DNA of 64,000 nt, taken from positions 17,317,671-17,381,670 of the forward strand of contig NC_056526.1 of NCBI RefSeq assembly GCF_019175285.1. The letters run 5' to 3'. The number at the start of each line of letters is the position of its first letter. Position 1 is the stretch's first letter. Source of the DNA: Sceloporus undulatus. Its lineage: Eukaryota; Chordata; Lepidosauria; Squamata; Phrynosomatidae. The position numbers and the translations under genes were made by a program. The notes beneath the pieces are model-generated. The model was not told the DNA's origin and did no database searches. It saw only the letters and a list, made by a program, of their open reading frames with translations. Shown in pieces: positions 38,486 to 51,400 of the stretch.

Positions 38486-41400
38486 GTACTTGGCGCGGCG
38501 GGAGAGCGGTGTGCCTGGGTCTTTCTTCCCCCTGCTCCTCTTTAGCTGCTTCCGCACTGCAGAAATAATCCGGCTTTAGACCTCTTTAACTGCCCTGGCT
38601 CAATACTAGGGAATCCTGGGAACTAGTTTGTTGTGGCATCAGAGCTCTCTAAAGGATAAGGCGAAATATCTCAGTTCCCAGGACTCCTTAGCATTGAGCC
38701 AGGGCAGTTAAATCGGTCTCAAGCTGGATCATTTCTGCAGTGTGCTTTGGACCTACTTCTGCATCCACACTGCAGAAATATTCCAGGTTGTTACGCCTTT
38801 AACTGCTATGAAGGTGCTATGGAGTCCTGAGAACTGTGGGATTCTGGGAAGCGGAGCTCTGGCGCCACAATCAACGACACTTCCCAGAATTCCATAGCAT
38901 TGAGCCAGGGCAGTCGAAAAGTGGGGTCAAACCGGGTCGTTTCAGAATGTGGATGCAGCTTTAGGTGCAAAACACACTACACTGCAGAAATAGTCCATTT
39001 TGAGAACGCTTTAACTGCCTTGGCTGAATGCTAGGGAATTCTGGGAACTAATTTTGTGAATCATTTGGCCTTCTCTGTCAGCGAGCGCTGGTGCCACAAT
39101 AAACTACAGTTCCCAGGATTCCCTAGCACTGAGCCACAGGACCTTCATCTTGAGCAGGAGGAAGAAGGATGGATTTGATTTTTATAGGAATGTTTTGTTT
39201 TGGTTTTTTAATTGTGACCTTCATTTTTCTCTGGGATGGGTCCTACATTTTGCTGCGCTTTGCCCTCCTTTATAGGGTTAGGGCATCCAGGGCAGCATCA
39301 GCAGAGAGTGACCCACTTGCTGGCTGGCGCACTTTGAGGCTCTGTGCTCGTCCGCACGTTCACTGACCCACTTATATAATGCTGTTGCTGCTGGGCTTTT
39401 CTTTCCCTTTCCTTCCCACTCCATCTCTCTTTAGTTGGGGGACTCTCTCTCTCTCTCTCTCTCTGTGGCATCATTCCCACTACCTTTTAAACCGGATCGC
39501 AATTCGGTTTGCACCAGTTCAAATGATTCTGGTTCCCACTTAAATCGAATCACTGAAGCCATGCACCAGACCCATTTATTCAGCGTCTTTTTGACGCTGA
39601 TGTCTTCCACATCCTTTTGGATAAATCGATTCTGCGCAAGTGTGAACCAGATGCGGATCAGAATCGATTTAAATTTGCCCTTTCAGCCAGTTACAGCGGG
39701 TCCATTTTGAACCAATTCATTTGTGAATGGGAACCACAAGTGGGTCATTTTACAGGGGGAAAATGCGACCGGGGCAAATGTAGTGGGAACCATGCTCCAC
39801 TGTTGATTCTGATTGCAAAACGCTTTTTTGTAAGTGGGAATGAGGCCAATGTTTGTATAGAGATAGTCGGACTTTGGTTGACTTTCTGGAAACCAGGGTT
39901 CAAGTCCCCACTCAGCCATGAAACCCCCTGGGATAACTTGGGCAAGTCACACTCTCTCAGCCTCAGGGGAAGGCTGCTGAGCTTATGTCCTCCTTATGCC
40001 AAGGAGGACAAGGGGCTGCAGGATCTGGACATTCAAGGGGGAGAAATGCAGGAAATTCCAAAATAAGAGGTAAAAGACACTCATAGGAATGTAAATTCAT
40101 GCATCTTTTTAGTCCGGCTCAAAATGGAGGACGTTTTGGAAATTCCAAAATAAAATGTAAAAACACTTATAGGAATGTAAATTCCTGCTTCTTTTTAGTC
40201 CTACTCTCAATGGAGGACATTTTGGAATTCCTCCCAGACAGAAGGCCGAAATGGAGGACATGGCCGAGAAAAGGAGGACATCTGGCCACGCTGAGCCTTC
40301 TCTGTGTGGAGAAAGTTGATCAAATTTATTTCCCTTCCTTCCCACCCACCTACATCTGTGAGCGGTTGCGTGGGTGGGTAGGTGAAGTCGGACTTTGGTT
40401 GATTCAAATTGATCTCTGCATTGTGTGTCCTTTTGATGGATGTCCTGTTTAAATCTTTTTTGTCTGATTATTTCTGCTCTGATTCATTTCAGGCATGTGT
40501 GTTAAAAGCTTTCCATGTACCTGTTGTGGTGCGACAAGGATCAGTCGTGGGCCCTTCCTTGTTCTTGTTGTTGTTGGCCCTTGGTATCCACTGGGGTTTG
40601 GTTCAGGACCCCACCATGGATACCAAAATCCATAGATGCCCAAGTCCCATTAAAAGCAATGGATAGTAAAACGCTGTCCTTTATATTAAATGGCAAAATC
40701 AAAGTTTACCTTTTTGAATTTATATATTAAAAGAATATTTTTGAACCGTGAATACTTGAATCCTTGGATAAAGAATCTGTAGATAAGAAGGGCCGACTGT
40801 GTCAGCATCATCATCATCATGTTATATAGTTATATCCTGCCTTTCTCCCAATATGGGGACTCAAGGCCCATTATATACCTTCATATATACTCTTTATATA
40901 CCCTCCCTCTTGAATTTTTAAGTTGACACACATTTTCCAGAGTTTTATTATTCTTATTCTTATTCTTTATATAGCGCGGTAGATTTGCACAGTGCTGTAC
41001 ATAAACACAGCCATGGTTACCATGCCATCCTATGGAATCCTGGAGTTTGCAATTAATGAGGTGTATCATCGAAGACCTCTCCTTCAATTTCAGATCCCAG
41101 GCCTCTGGTTATCTGTACAGGACACATGAGGGAGGCCTAGATAAGGTTGCTTCAGGTCTCATGAGAGGAGGGTCTTTTGTCATATCGCAGGGTCCCTGTG
41201 AGGTTTCCAATCTTGTGAGAACCCCCAAATCCATGCAGATTTCACAATGGCAGGCAGCCATGATAAGATGAAAACCTTTGCTGCTGGATGTCAAGCTGTT
41301 TGTCCAAAGAGAAGGAAGATGTGGCGCCATGCCAGCTGTGTTCCCAACAAATGGAGCTCTGGCATTTAGTGTGTAAGACCTGATTGCTGCCTCTATACTA

Positions 41401-44400
41401 AATGCTTAGGAGCAGTCCTATTTGAATGCAGCTGGCACCTGCTCTCCAATACAGGATATGAGGCANNNNNNNNNNTCCCTTATGATCATCTGATACAGGA
41501 CAAGGGGCCAATTTACAATACATAGTCATAGCACTATATTCCACTTCAACTGCTATGGCAACATCCCCTGGAGACCAGAGAGTTCTGCTGCTTCACCAAA
41601 CTACAGATCCCAAAATTCCATAGAATGCAGCCATGATATTTAAAGTGGAATCATAGCACTATTATTTGTATATTCTGAATGGATGCTATGCTCCAGGACT
41701 CAAGGATGGGATGTCCTATACAAAATGAGACACCTAGCAATCATTGGGGGGAACGGAAGTAGATGTATGTGTCTGTCTGTCGTGTGCCTTCAAGTCGTTT
41801 CTGACTTATGGCAACCCTATCATGGAGTTTTCTTGGCATGCTTTATTCAAAGGAAGTTTGCCCTTGCCTGAGGCTGAAAGCATGTGACTTGCTCAAAGTA
41901 ACCCAGTGGGTTTCATGGCCGAGCAGGGAATTGAACCTGGTCTCCAGATTGTAGTCTAACACTCAAACCACTAAGCCATGAACCCATAATCCAATACCCA
42001 GTAGATTGTTACAGCAAAAGAATGTTGCAGTCTGTAGTGCAGCAATTCCCAAACTTTGGTCCTCCAGACGTTTTGGACTTCATCTCCCAGCAGCCTTAGC
42101 CAACTTGGCCAATAGTCAGGAATTCTGGGAGCTGAAATCCAAAACATCTGGAGGACCAAAATGTGGGAACCACTGCTATAGTGCTTCCTGTGCAGAAATG
42201 CTTTCCAATATGGATATATTTCCAATAGAGAAATGCTGGGGGGTTTTTTAGTTACAGTATGTACTTATTAGGCTATATGTAAGCAGACATTATATATACA
42301 TTATATATTAGGGGGAGAAATCAAAAATAAAGTACAAAACCTGAAAAAAAAAATGATTTTACCCTCCAAAGTAAATACAATAATATAGAATAACATTTCA
42401 CTTCTATATAATAATAATAATAATAATAATAACAATCTTTATTTATATACTGCTTTTCCGTGGACGATCAAAGCGGTTTCCAATATCAGATTAACAATAC
42501 GTAACACATCATGACTCTGCATCTCTCCCCTCAAGATGGTGGTCGGGAGGAGGGCTCTTCTTCTTATATGTTGTCAATTGTTCATATATCTCCTCACTAA
42601 ATCTTGGGGGGGGGGGGCAATTTAGACTTCAAAGCCCACAGTTATCATCTTTCCCTCTTTTTTCTTCAAAAAAAGATACAAATGAATAAAAAATTTCCCA
42701 ATATTGTAAGTAAGTATCTAGGGACTTTTCTTTGATGTATGTAGCTAATTTATCACTCTCAGCCATTTCAGTAACTTTCACAGTCCTTTCTTCTTGTGTC
42801 TGTAGTATGTGTGCCCCCCCCCCGCCCCCAGTTTTAAGCATATAGAAGTCTTGAAGCCAATATCATGTAATGTAATACTTTAAAATTAACTCCTTTGATA
42901 TTCTTATTTGATATCTTGTATCAACTTTTATATCATTTTCCAATATGTTTTAGCTTTGTCACACATTCACATTGTGGTAGATAATGAGCCTTCTTCATGC
43001 TTTTCATATTTCCAGCAAGTGTTTCTATATCCTTTATACATCCTAGATAATTATAGATCTTAGATAATTTTATTGGGGACAAAGAGGAAAAAATTGTGAT
43101 GCCGTCTTGGAGAAAAAAAATATTCTAGATTTTCAGTTTTGATGCCTTTGGGCCCATATGGCCTTAATTTAGAGGACAAGACCACTCTTACAAAACACAC
43201 TGCATAAATAATCCAGTTTGAGCTGTTAACTACCCAGGCTCAGTCCTAGGGAATCCTGGGAATTGTTGTTTATCGTGACACCAGAGTTCTGACAAAGAAG
43301 GCCAAATGTCTCACAATACTACAGTTCCCAGAATTCCCTGGCATTGAGCTAGGGCAGGTAAAGTGGTCTGAAACAGGATTATTTCTGCAGTGTATTTTGG
43401 ACCCTTGCTTCCAGTACCACCATCTGAATTCCATTCCCAGACTCTAGAAATTCTGTAGTTCCCACTGGTTGCTTTTTATACTCCCATTCTAACATTGTTT
43501 TTTTTTTTATAAACACCTGTTTTCAATAATGCTGTTTAAACTTTATCCCATCAACTTGAGTTTTACGAGATCCAGGTTCTACCTGAAAACAGTGCTGTTA
43601 GTTCCTTTTTTCAACTTAGTCCTGAAAATACTTCCCAATTTTTCACATTATTTTGTGGAAAAAATCCTTTTTATTATCTATACGTGTGTGTGTGTGTGTG
43701 TGTGTGTGTAAAGATGTAGGCTTTGCAAATTTTATTTGGTGCTAGAAGATTAAAATGCCATCCTGTGTCTCAGGCACCTCTTGGAAAAGTTGGAGATGCG
43801 GTCAAATATGCCATTGACCTTGGGTACCGCCACTTCGACTGTGCCCATTATTACAGGAATGAGGAGGAAATTGGAGATGCCTTGCAGCAGAAGATCAAAG
43901 GAGGAGCTGTGAAACGGGAAGAACTCTTCATTGTTAGTAAGGTAAGATCATTACTGCAATGAACAAATGGCTGGAAATCCTCAAGGAGACTGAATATGTG
44001 ACTTCAGATATGATGCCAGGACTTTAATAGAGTTTTTTAGGCAAGGAATATTCAGAGGTGGTTTTGCTGGTTCCTTCCTCTGAACTATAGCTGGTATTCA
44101 TTTGTGGTTTCCCATCCAAGTATTAACCAGGGCTGAACTTGCTTAGCATCAAGGTCAGACAGGATCTGGTTCCTTTAGGGTATTTAGGCATTGTTGTGTG
44201 CCTTCAGGTCATTTCTGACTTATGACAACCCCAAATCCTATGGCAGGATTTTCTTGGCAAGATTTCTTCAAAGGGGGTTTGTTTTTAACTTAAAATCTTT
44301 TTCCTTAACTTTTTTTGTTAAAATCTTTAACTTATTCAGTGTTTTTATCATCTGCTTTAAAGTTATATAAATCATCTGTGATTATTATTTTTGTTTTCTT

Positions 44401-45422
44401 AAATCTTCAACTGTAAATCTGCTTTTGTGTTTTCTTCCCTGACCTTCTTCAGTAACCATTCTAAGTCTTGGCAGTAGTATGGTTAGTCATCTGCATATCT
44501 TAAATTGTTGATGTTCCTCCAGATTTTACACTTTCTTCCTCCATGTCTAATCCTACTTTACATTTGATAAATTCAGCATACAAGATGACAGATAAGATGA
44601 TAAAATTCTTCCTTTACTGATCTCCTTGCCCACTGGAAACTATTCAGTTTTTCTGTATTCTGTCCCGATAGTAGCTTCTAGTAGGTTACACACAGAATAA
44701 TTAAATGTTGTGGCACATCCATTTCTTTATGAGAGGTCTTAGCTTTTCATGAACTGTGCACTCAAAAGCTTTGCTATTATCTATAAAGCACAGGCTGACT
44801 TTTCTTCTGAAATTCTTTGGTGCACTCCATTACACAATTATATTTACAAGATGATTGTTAGTGCCAGAGGGCAGCTTTATTTTTAATACTTCCTCCCATA
44901 AACGTGTTACTGCTCCATACTATGATGTGATTCCCACCTTTCCAGCTGCCAGCATACAGCGAATTTGTGTAGAGGCAGTAAGAAATGTCATTTCCTACCA
45001 TCAGTGTGAATTGGTACAGTATATTTTACCACCTGATTCTACTGCATTAAATGGTCCAGACCAGTCTGGGCAACTAATGGATGAAAACTCTTCAAGATCC
45101 TCTTATCATCCATGTTCTCCCTTCAAAAAGGACAGCTATATTCTATTCAGAGTTTGAGACAACTGCTTGGTGCAATATAAGTCCCCAAAGTTTGGACCAT
45201 AACTTGAAAAAGTCATAGGGACTATAGTTTGGTGGCATGTTTTTGATAAATCTCACCACCTGTTTGACATGACAGCCTTACAAAGAATAGCAAAGCCTTT
45301 TCTGCTGTCCTTGATGTTATGCCAAGAGCTTGAACATATCAAAGATCCCAATCCCAATTCATTTATATCTGTGTTGTTTTCCTGCCTCGATCCATTGGGA
45401 AAGGCGAGATATATATAAATAA

Positions 45423-45454
<32 letters not shown>

Positions 45455-48400
45455 GAAAGCAGTCACTGCAAGGTTCAGAATCTGATCTGAATCTTTAGTG
45501 ATTTTTTTTCAAACTAGGTTAACAGTCTTGTTTTCTGTCCGCTGTGTGAAAGACTTCCTGTAGCTTGCTTCTAGTGCATGAAAAGACCTTTCACTGACTA
45601 TGTTGGTGGCTTTCTTCTTCTTGTGTAGCTCTGGTGTACTTTCCATGAGAAGCCACTTGTAAAAAAGTCATGCCAGGATTCTCTAGCAGACCTGAAACTG
45701 GACTACTTGGACCTCTACCTCATGCACTTTCCCATGGGATTCAAGGTACAGTGGGCACAGCAAAAGATTAGAAAATAGGTCAGACAATAACTCCCAAGAA
45801 CCCACAGCCAGAACAGGTAGTGACCATGCTAGCTGGGGTGTTTTAGGAGCTGTACTCCAAAAAGGGATATTTTCCAAACTGTGACCTCTTATTGCCCTTT
45901 TCCTTTCCTCACTGATGGATATTGAATGTGGCATGAGGGGTGAAATTTTGGCATCTGACTTGTATAGATGGAGAAGTTATGGAATTTCAAGACTTGATGA
46001 TTTGTCTCCATTTCTGAAAACACAAAGATTGGTTGCTGTTCAGACATCTCTCGGTTGCCTTAGGACAGGTGAATACACACAGATTCCTGATGATTTTATG
46101 AATCACAGAATCAGAATTATCAAGTTGGAAGGGATCAAAGGAAGCATAGTCCTAATGATCCAGGTGTGTAGCACGTATGATTTTTTTAATGTTTTGAATT
46201 TTTGGTGTATTTTTTTTTCCTACTATATGACTGTAGGCATAAAATGTTAGACCCCCACCTTGATGGCTGAGCCATGATTCTAATCTAGTGTTCTGTTCAC
46301 TATTCCATGTGCCTTCTCCATTATTTGCATGTTTTGCATTGTAATTTTAGCCATGAATTAGATGGAGAAACATAACTTTTGTCCTTTTCTCTGGCAGGCT
46401 GGAGAAGATTTATCTCCCCGGGATGAGAAGGACATGGTCATTCCAAGCAACACAGATTTTCTAGGCACTTGGGAGGTAAGCCTAACTCGGGAGCTCAGTT
46501 TTAAAATGTGGGTTTGAATTCTGCCTCCTGGTCAAGCAGAAATGGTAGGAATATAGTAGACTGTTCCATGCAATATGCCCTCTCTGAGCTGAGGATTGTG
46601 TGCCTCTCCAACGTCACTTGTCTTCCATGCTCTGTGTGATCCAGTGTGACCCACTAGTTGTTCCATGAGATCTCAGAGGTATGTCTTTTCCAGTCCTGCT
46701 ACCTGAATGTCAAATGTTTTTGAAGTTGCCTTCCTCCTCAATATAACTAAATCTCCTTAAGCAGAAATTCCGTCTTTTGAGAGGCAGATATTGTCCCACC
46801 ATTCTTAAATGCGTTCCTTATTAAATCTCCCGTTATGCTTTTACCTGTCTTCATAGCAAAACTGTATAGGATTGTTGCAGTATATAAGAATGAGTTATGC
46901 CTTATTTGTTAGCTTCATTTTTATCCTGCCTTTCCTGCAGTAAGCTTCAGACAGCGAATAGCATTTCTCTTCCCCACTCTATCCTCACAACAGCTCTGGT
47001 AAGTCAGGCAGATAGGGTAAGGGTTTGGCCTATGGCCCTCCAATGAATTTCATAACTAGCAATAGCAATAGCAGGTACATTTCTATACTGCTCACCAATG
47101 TGCTAAGTGGTTTACGAAGTGTAAGCTAATTGTCCCCACCGGCTAGGCACTCATTTTAGGACCTATGGAAGTATTCCAGGCTGAATTGACCCGGAGCCCC
47201 TGGCTGGTATTGAACTCACAACTTTGTGTTTTGTCAGTGAGTGGCTGCAGTACAGGCACTTAACTATTGCACCACCAGGGCTCCTTCCTAACTTACTGGA
47301 AACTGAACCTTGATCTCCCAAGTCCCAGTCTGTCACTAATCCAGGCATGATGAAACTCCAGAATGCTTTTGAAGCTGTTAACCCCTCCAGATTCCCCAAA
47401 CTGTCCATTTTATGACCAAACAATGGGCAATTCATATTTTAAGTGGATTGCAGCCCCCCCCCACCATACACTGTTTATCATTTTTTTTAAAAAAAAATAC
47501 TTATTTTTCAAAACTGGAAGCAAACCTCCATCCACTTCCACAGTTGTTCATACCTGCACTAACTACTGCATATAGGCAGTGGCTTTATACTGTGCTTTTT
47601 CTCCTTAGGCAATGGAAGAACTGGTAGACTGTGGGCTAGTGAAAGCCATTGGCATCTCCAACTTCAACCATGACCAGATCGAGAGGCTCTTGAACAAGCC
47701 TGGCTTAAAACACAAACCAGTGAATAATCAGGTATTGTGTTGCTCTTGGCAGCTGAGCACAAGCTTTTGCTTCAGCTTCTCAAGTGTCCCATGTCCATCA
47801 GGAACATCTTCCCCTCAGCCTAGCCCTGGGGAAGGATGGTTTGGAAAGTGGGAGATGCTCTCAGAAATGTGTTGTGTAATGGACATGTTGGTACCTGCTT
47901 GTTGGGTAATCCAGTATTTGCTTGGACTTTCAGATTGAGTGCCACCCATATCTTACCCAGGAGAAACTAATCCACTATTGCCAGTCCAAAGGGATCTCCG
48001 TAACTGCTTTCCGCCCTTTCGGTGCTCATTCGTAAGATTGCTTTGACCATCAGTTGATGAAATGACAGCTGTCCATGTCCAGAGGGTTTGGTTTGTGGAC
48101 ATATGATGTGTAGTTGGTGTATAGAGCAGCTTTCCCCAACATGGCACCCTCTAGATCTTTTGGATTACAACTCCCATAATTACAAGTTATTGGACATGCT
48201 AGCTGGGGCAGTTTGAATTGTAATCCAAAATATCTGGGGGCAAGCAGCATGTATTCAGGTGGTGTGTGGGCATCACACATGCAAGTTCTTCAGAATGTTT
48301 TTCTCCTTCTCTTGTATGTCTCACAGGGCAGAGAATAGCCAGTGATGGCGAACCTATGGCACGCGTGCCAGAGGTGGCACTCAGATCCCTCTCTGTGGAC

Positions 48401-51400
48401 ACACATGCTGTCACCCTAGAGTTTGCTAGAGTTTCTTACTAGAAAGCCAGAGGGACGTGGCACTTTGCAATAAATAAGTGGGGTCTCGGTTGCAGTTTGG
48501 GCACTCGGCCTGTCAAAGGTTCACCATCACTGGAATAGGCTGTATAGTTAAAACAAATTTTAAAGGGGGGGGGGTACTGGGAGGGAAGAGTGGGAAATTC
48601 CTCTACCACATACATCCTCCATGTGTTCAGAATCAGATGCTAGCCACAGATTTGAGTGTGTGGACCAACATCCCAATTACACATCCTTATCTGGAGCCAC
48701 TAGTAGTTGTATGTGACTTGCTGCATCGGCATAGAACTGGTCAGGGATTTTGGTATGAAAATGTCTGGCTGTTATAATTGTCCAGAAAAAGGTACCAGAT
48801 TCTTTTCTCCAGATTTTCTGATCTGTGCAGTAGTTCTGGATTTTGCCCACAGAAGAGCCCAGTTGTCTAGGCTGTACTGTTACCAAACGTACGTTTTCAA
48901 AACTATGTCCCTCATAATGCCTCAGTAAGCATGGCTACTGGCCTTATTGGCTTGGCGATTCAGGAAACTTTGGTCCCAAAAGTAACATTTGTTCCATTGG
49001 CAGGAATTTTGACGAAGTAAATAAGCTTAGGGTTGTTTCTATACTGTTAACATTCATGTTCATTTTATTTTGTAGTCTCAAGCCAGGTGACCCTATCCTT
49101 TTGGAGGATTCAAAAATTAAAGAGATTGCTGCAAGACATCAAAAGACTGTAGCTCAGGTAAATACCCCCAGCCCCTGAAATTGTGAATAAGGAGAGGAGG
49201 AAGACAGCCTGGAAAGCAAATTGTTGCTGCATTTTGCTTGTAGATAGTCTCATGAGGCAAAAAGGACAAACAGCAGTGGTCACATGAAAGTTTTTTAACT
49301 GGAGTTTTAAATGTGCTATTGTCAAGTAATTTGAGATGAAGACTGCTGATCCAGCTTGTTCAAGCTGTGTGACTATTATGGCAGTTCTTGGATGTTTATT
49401 TCCAAATTGCCAGGATAGATAAATTAGACTGGATGTCCTTATCCAACTTCATCAGCGTACAAAACATCCCTTCCCCAACTTGTTGAAAAGCCACAGGTCC
49501 TTGCATGACCATTTTGACCGGAGAAGCATCTGACTACCTTCTTTATAGCCAAATACAATTTATTATTATTATTATTAACCTTTATTTATGAAGCGCTGTA
49601 AATTTACACAGCGCTGTACATGCAATCTTTTTAGTTAGACGGTTCCCTGCCCTCAGGCTTACAATTTGATGACATCAGCACTGACATCTAAAGGGATCCT
49701 CTAGTCTCAGCGCTGCTATAATTGTGTGTCTGGCTATAGGAAGGAGCTGGCTGCTTCTCCAATCCTGCCTCCTTGGTGTAAAGCACAAGATGGATGTGAG
49801 GGTGGCTTCATGGGCTCTACAGTAAGTAATCAGGCATCCTCATGCAGATATTTATGCTACACTGAGGGGATGTTGAATTGAGACCCATGCTGGGTTTGCA
49901 TGTGGTTCAACATAAGTCCTTTCCATCCTTATTTTCAACATTTCTGAACTGCAAAATTTCTGAGCTGCATTTTGAGAAGTGTATAATCAAGAGTCTCTGT
50001 TCTGATCTGCATATTAGTCTAGATAGAACAAATTAGGTCAGCATGCTTAAAAACCAAGCTGAAAACACCTTGTTCCCATCCCCAGTAAACTGAAATAAAT
50101 ATAGATGCATATTGCATGAGACATGTTGCAGCCCTTTTTTCTCTTCTCACAGAGGTCAATTCTTGTCATTCTTGCATTTGTGATAATGGAGTCACACTGA
50201 GGGTTGTCAGCTTTTTCTTTTTGACCAGGTTTTCCAACATTCATTTGACCCAACCCCCCAATTGGGTACATCAGTTTGGCCCAGCCATTAATTAAACCAT
50301 TAATTAAATTCAGCCAATGCATGCGACAGGATTGTTAGGTTTGGGGATTGCCAGCAGGAGGGGCAATGTACCCCAAAGTCAATGGAGCCATTGATCAATC
50401 CTAACATATAAGGCTAACTATGTATGTCAGAAACAATTGTGATTTTTGGTATCTGCAGGTACTGATCAGGTTTCACATCCAGAGAAATGTGGCTGTCATT
50501 CCCAAGTCTGAAAAACCACATCGCTTGGAGGAGAATTTCAAGGTATTTCTCTCTCTTCATCCACCATCCAGCGAGAATAAGTCTTCCTATTTATTCATCC
50601 TCATTTGTCACTCAGGTGGGTTGAATAGCAGTTCAGTCAGGGGTGTAACCCATCCTACAGTCATGCCCATACTTTGCCTGCAGAAATTTTATTTCCTCAT
50701 CCACTGCACTTATACTGGGGGTCTGGACTGCTTTTTCCCTAGCTGCACAACAGCAGCCAGAGGATGCTCAGGCAGATTCCCAGTGCTGTTGACGTTGAGA
50801 AGAGCTTCCCCTGGGTGCACCATAAGGCTGGCATTGGGCAGCCAGGGCACAAAACAATGTGGAAGGAAGGAAATTATTATCTCCTTACACAATCTCTGAG
50901 AAAGTACTTATGCTGGTGTAACCCACCCCATTACACTAGCATTAAGTCACCAAGTGCATTATGACTATAAAATCCTAAATTCAATTCATGGGATCTCCAG
51001 GAAGGACTAGAGAAGTGTGTACAGTTGTTGCCAGTTGCTGTAGGCAAGCCTTTCTTAACCCTTTAACTTAGAGGAATCCTTGAAATAATGTTCAAGTCTC
51101 AAGGAATCCCTGCATCAAATGATTATATCTACAGCCCTAACAGAAGCCCTAGTGACCTCTTGTGAACCCTAGGTTTCCAGGAAACCCTGATTGTGAAATG
51201 CTGCTGAAGACAATACTGAACAAGATGATCTGACATGGGATAAGGCAGCTTTAGGGGAAATGAATAGGATATATGATTGTCTGCCCACCTTTTTTGTTGC
51301 AAGCTCATGCTATACAAACTCAGTTCTTCTACAGTGCAGAACAAAACTTGTTACTGAACAAATGGCCTCTGAACTGTTCTTACTCTCAATTTTTAAATTA

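Noticed and set aside
44104-44165. Functional 5S rRNA gene
   Set aside because: Only the 3' half is 5S-like, it is diverged and runs into a SINE body, so it is a SINE.
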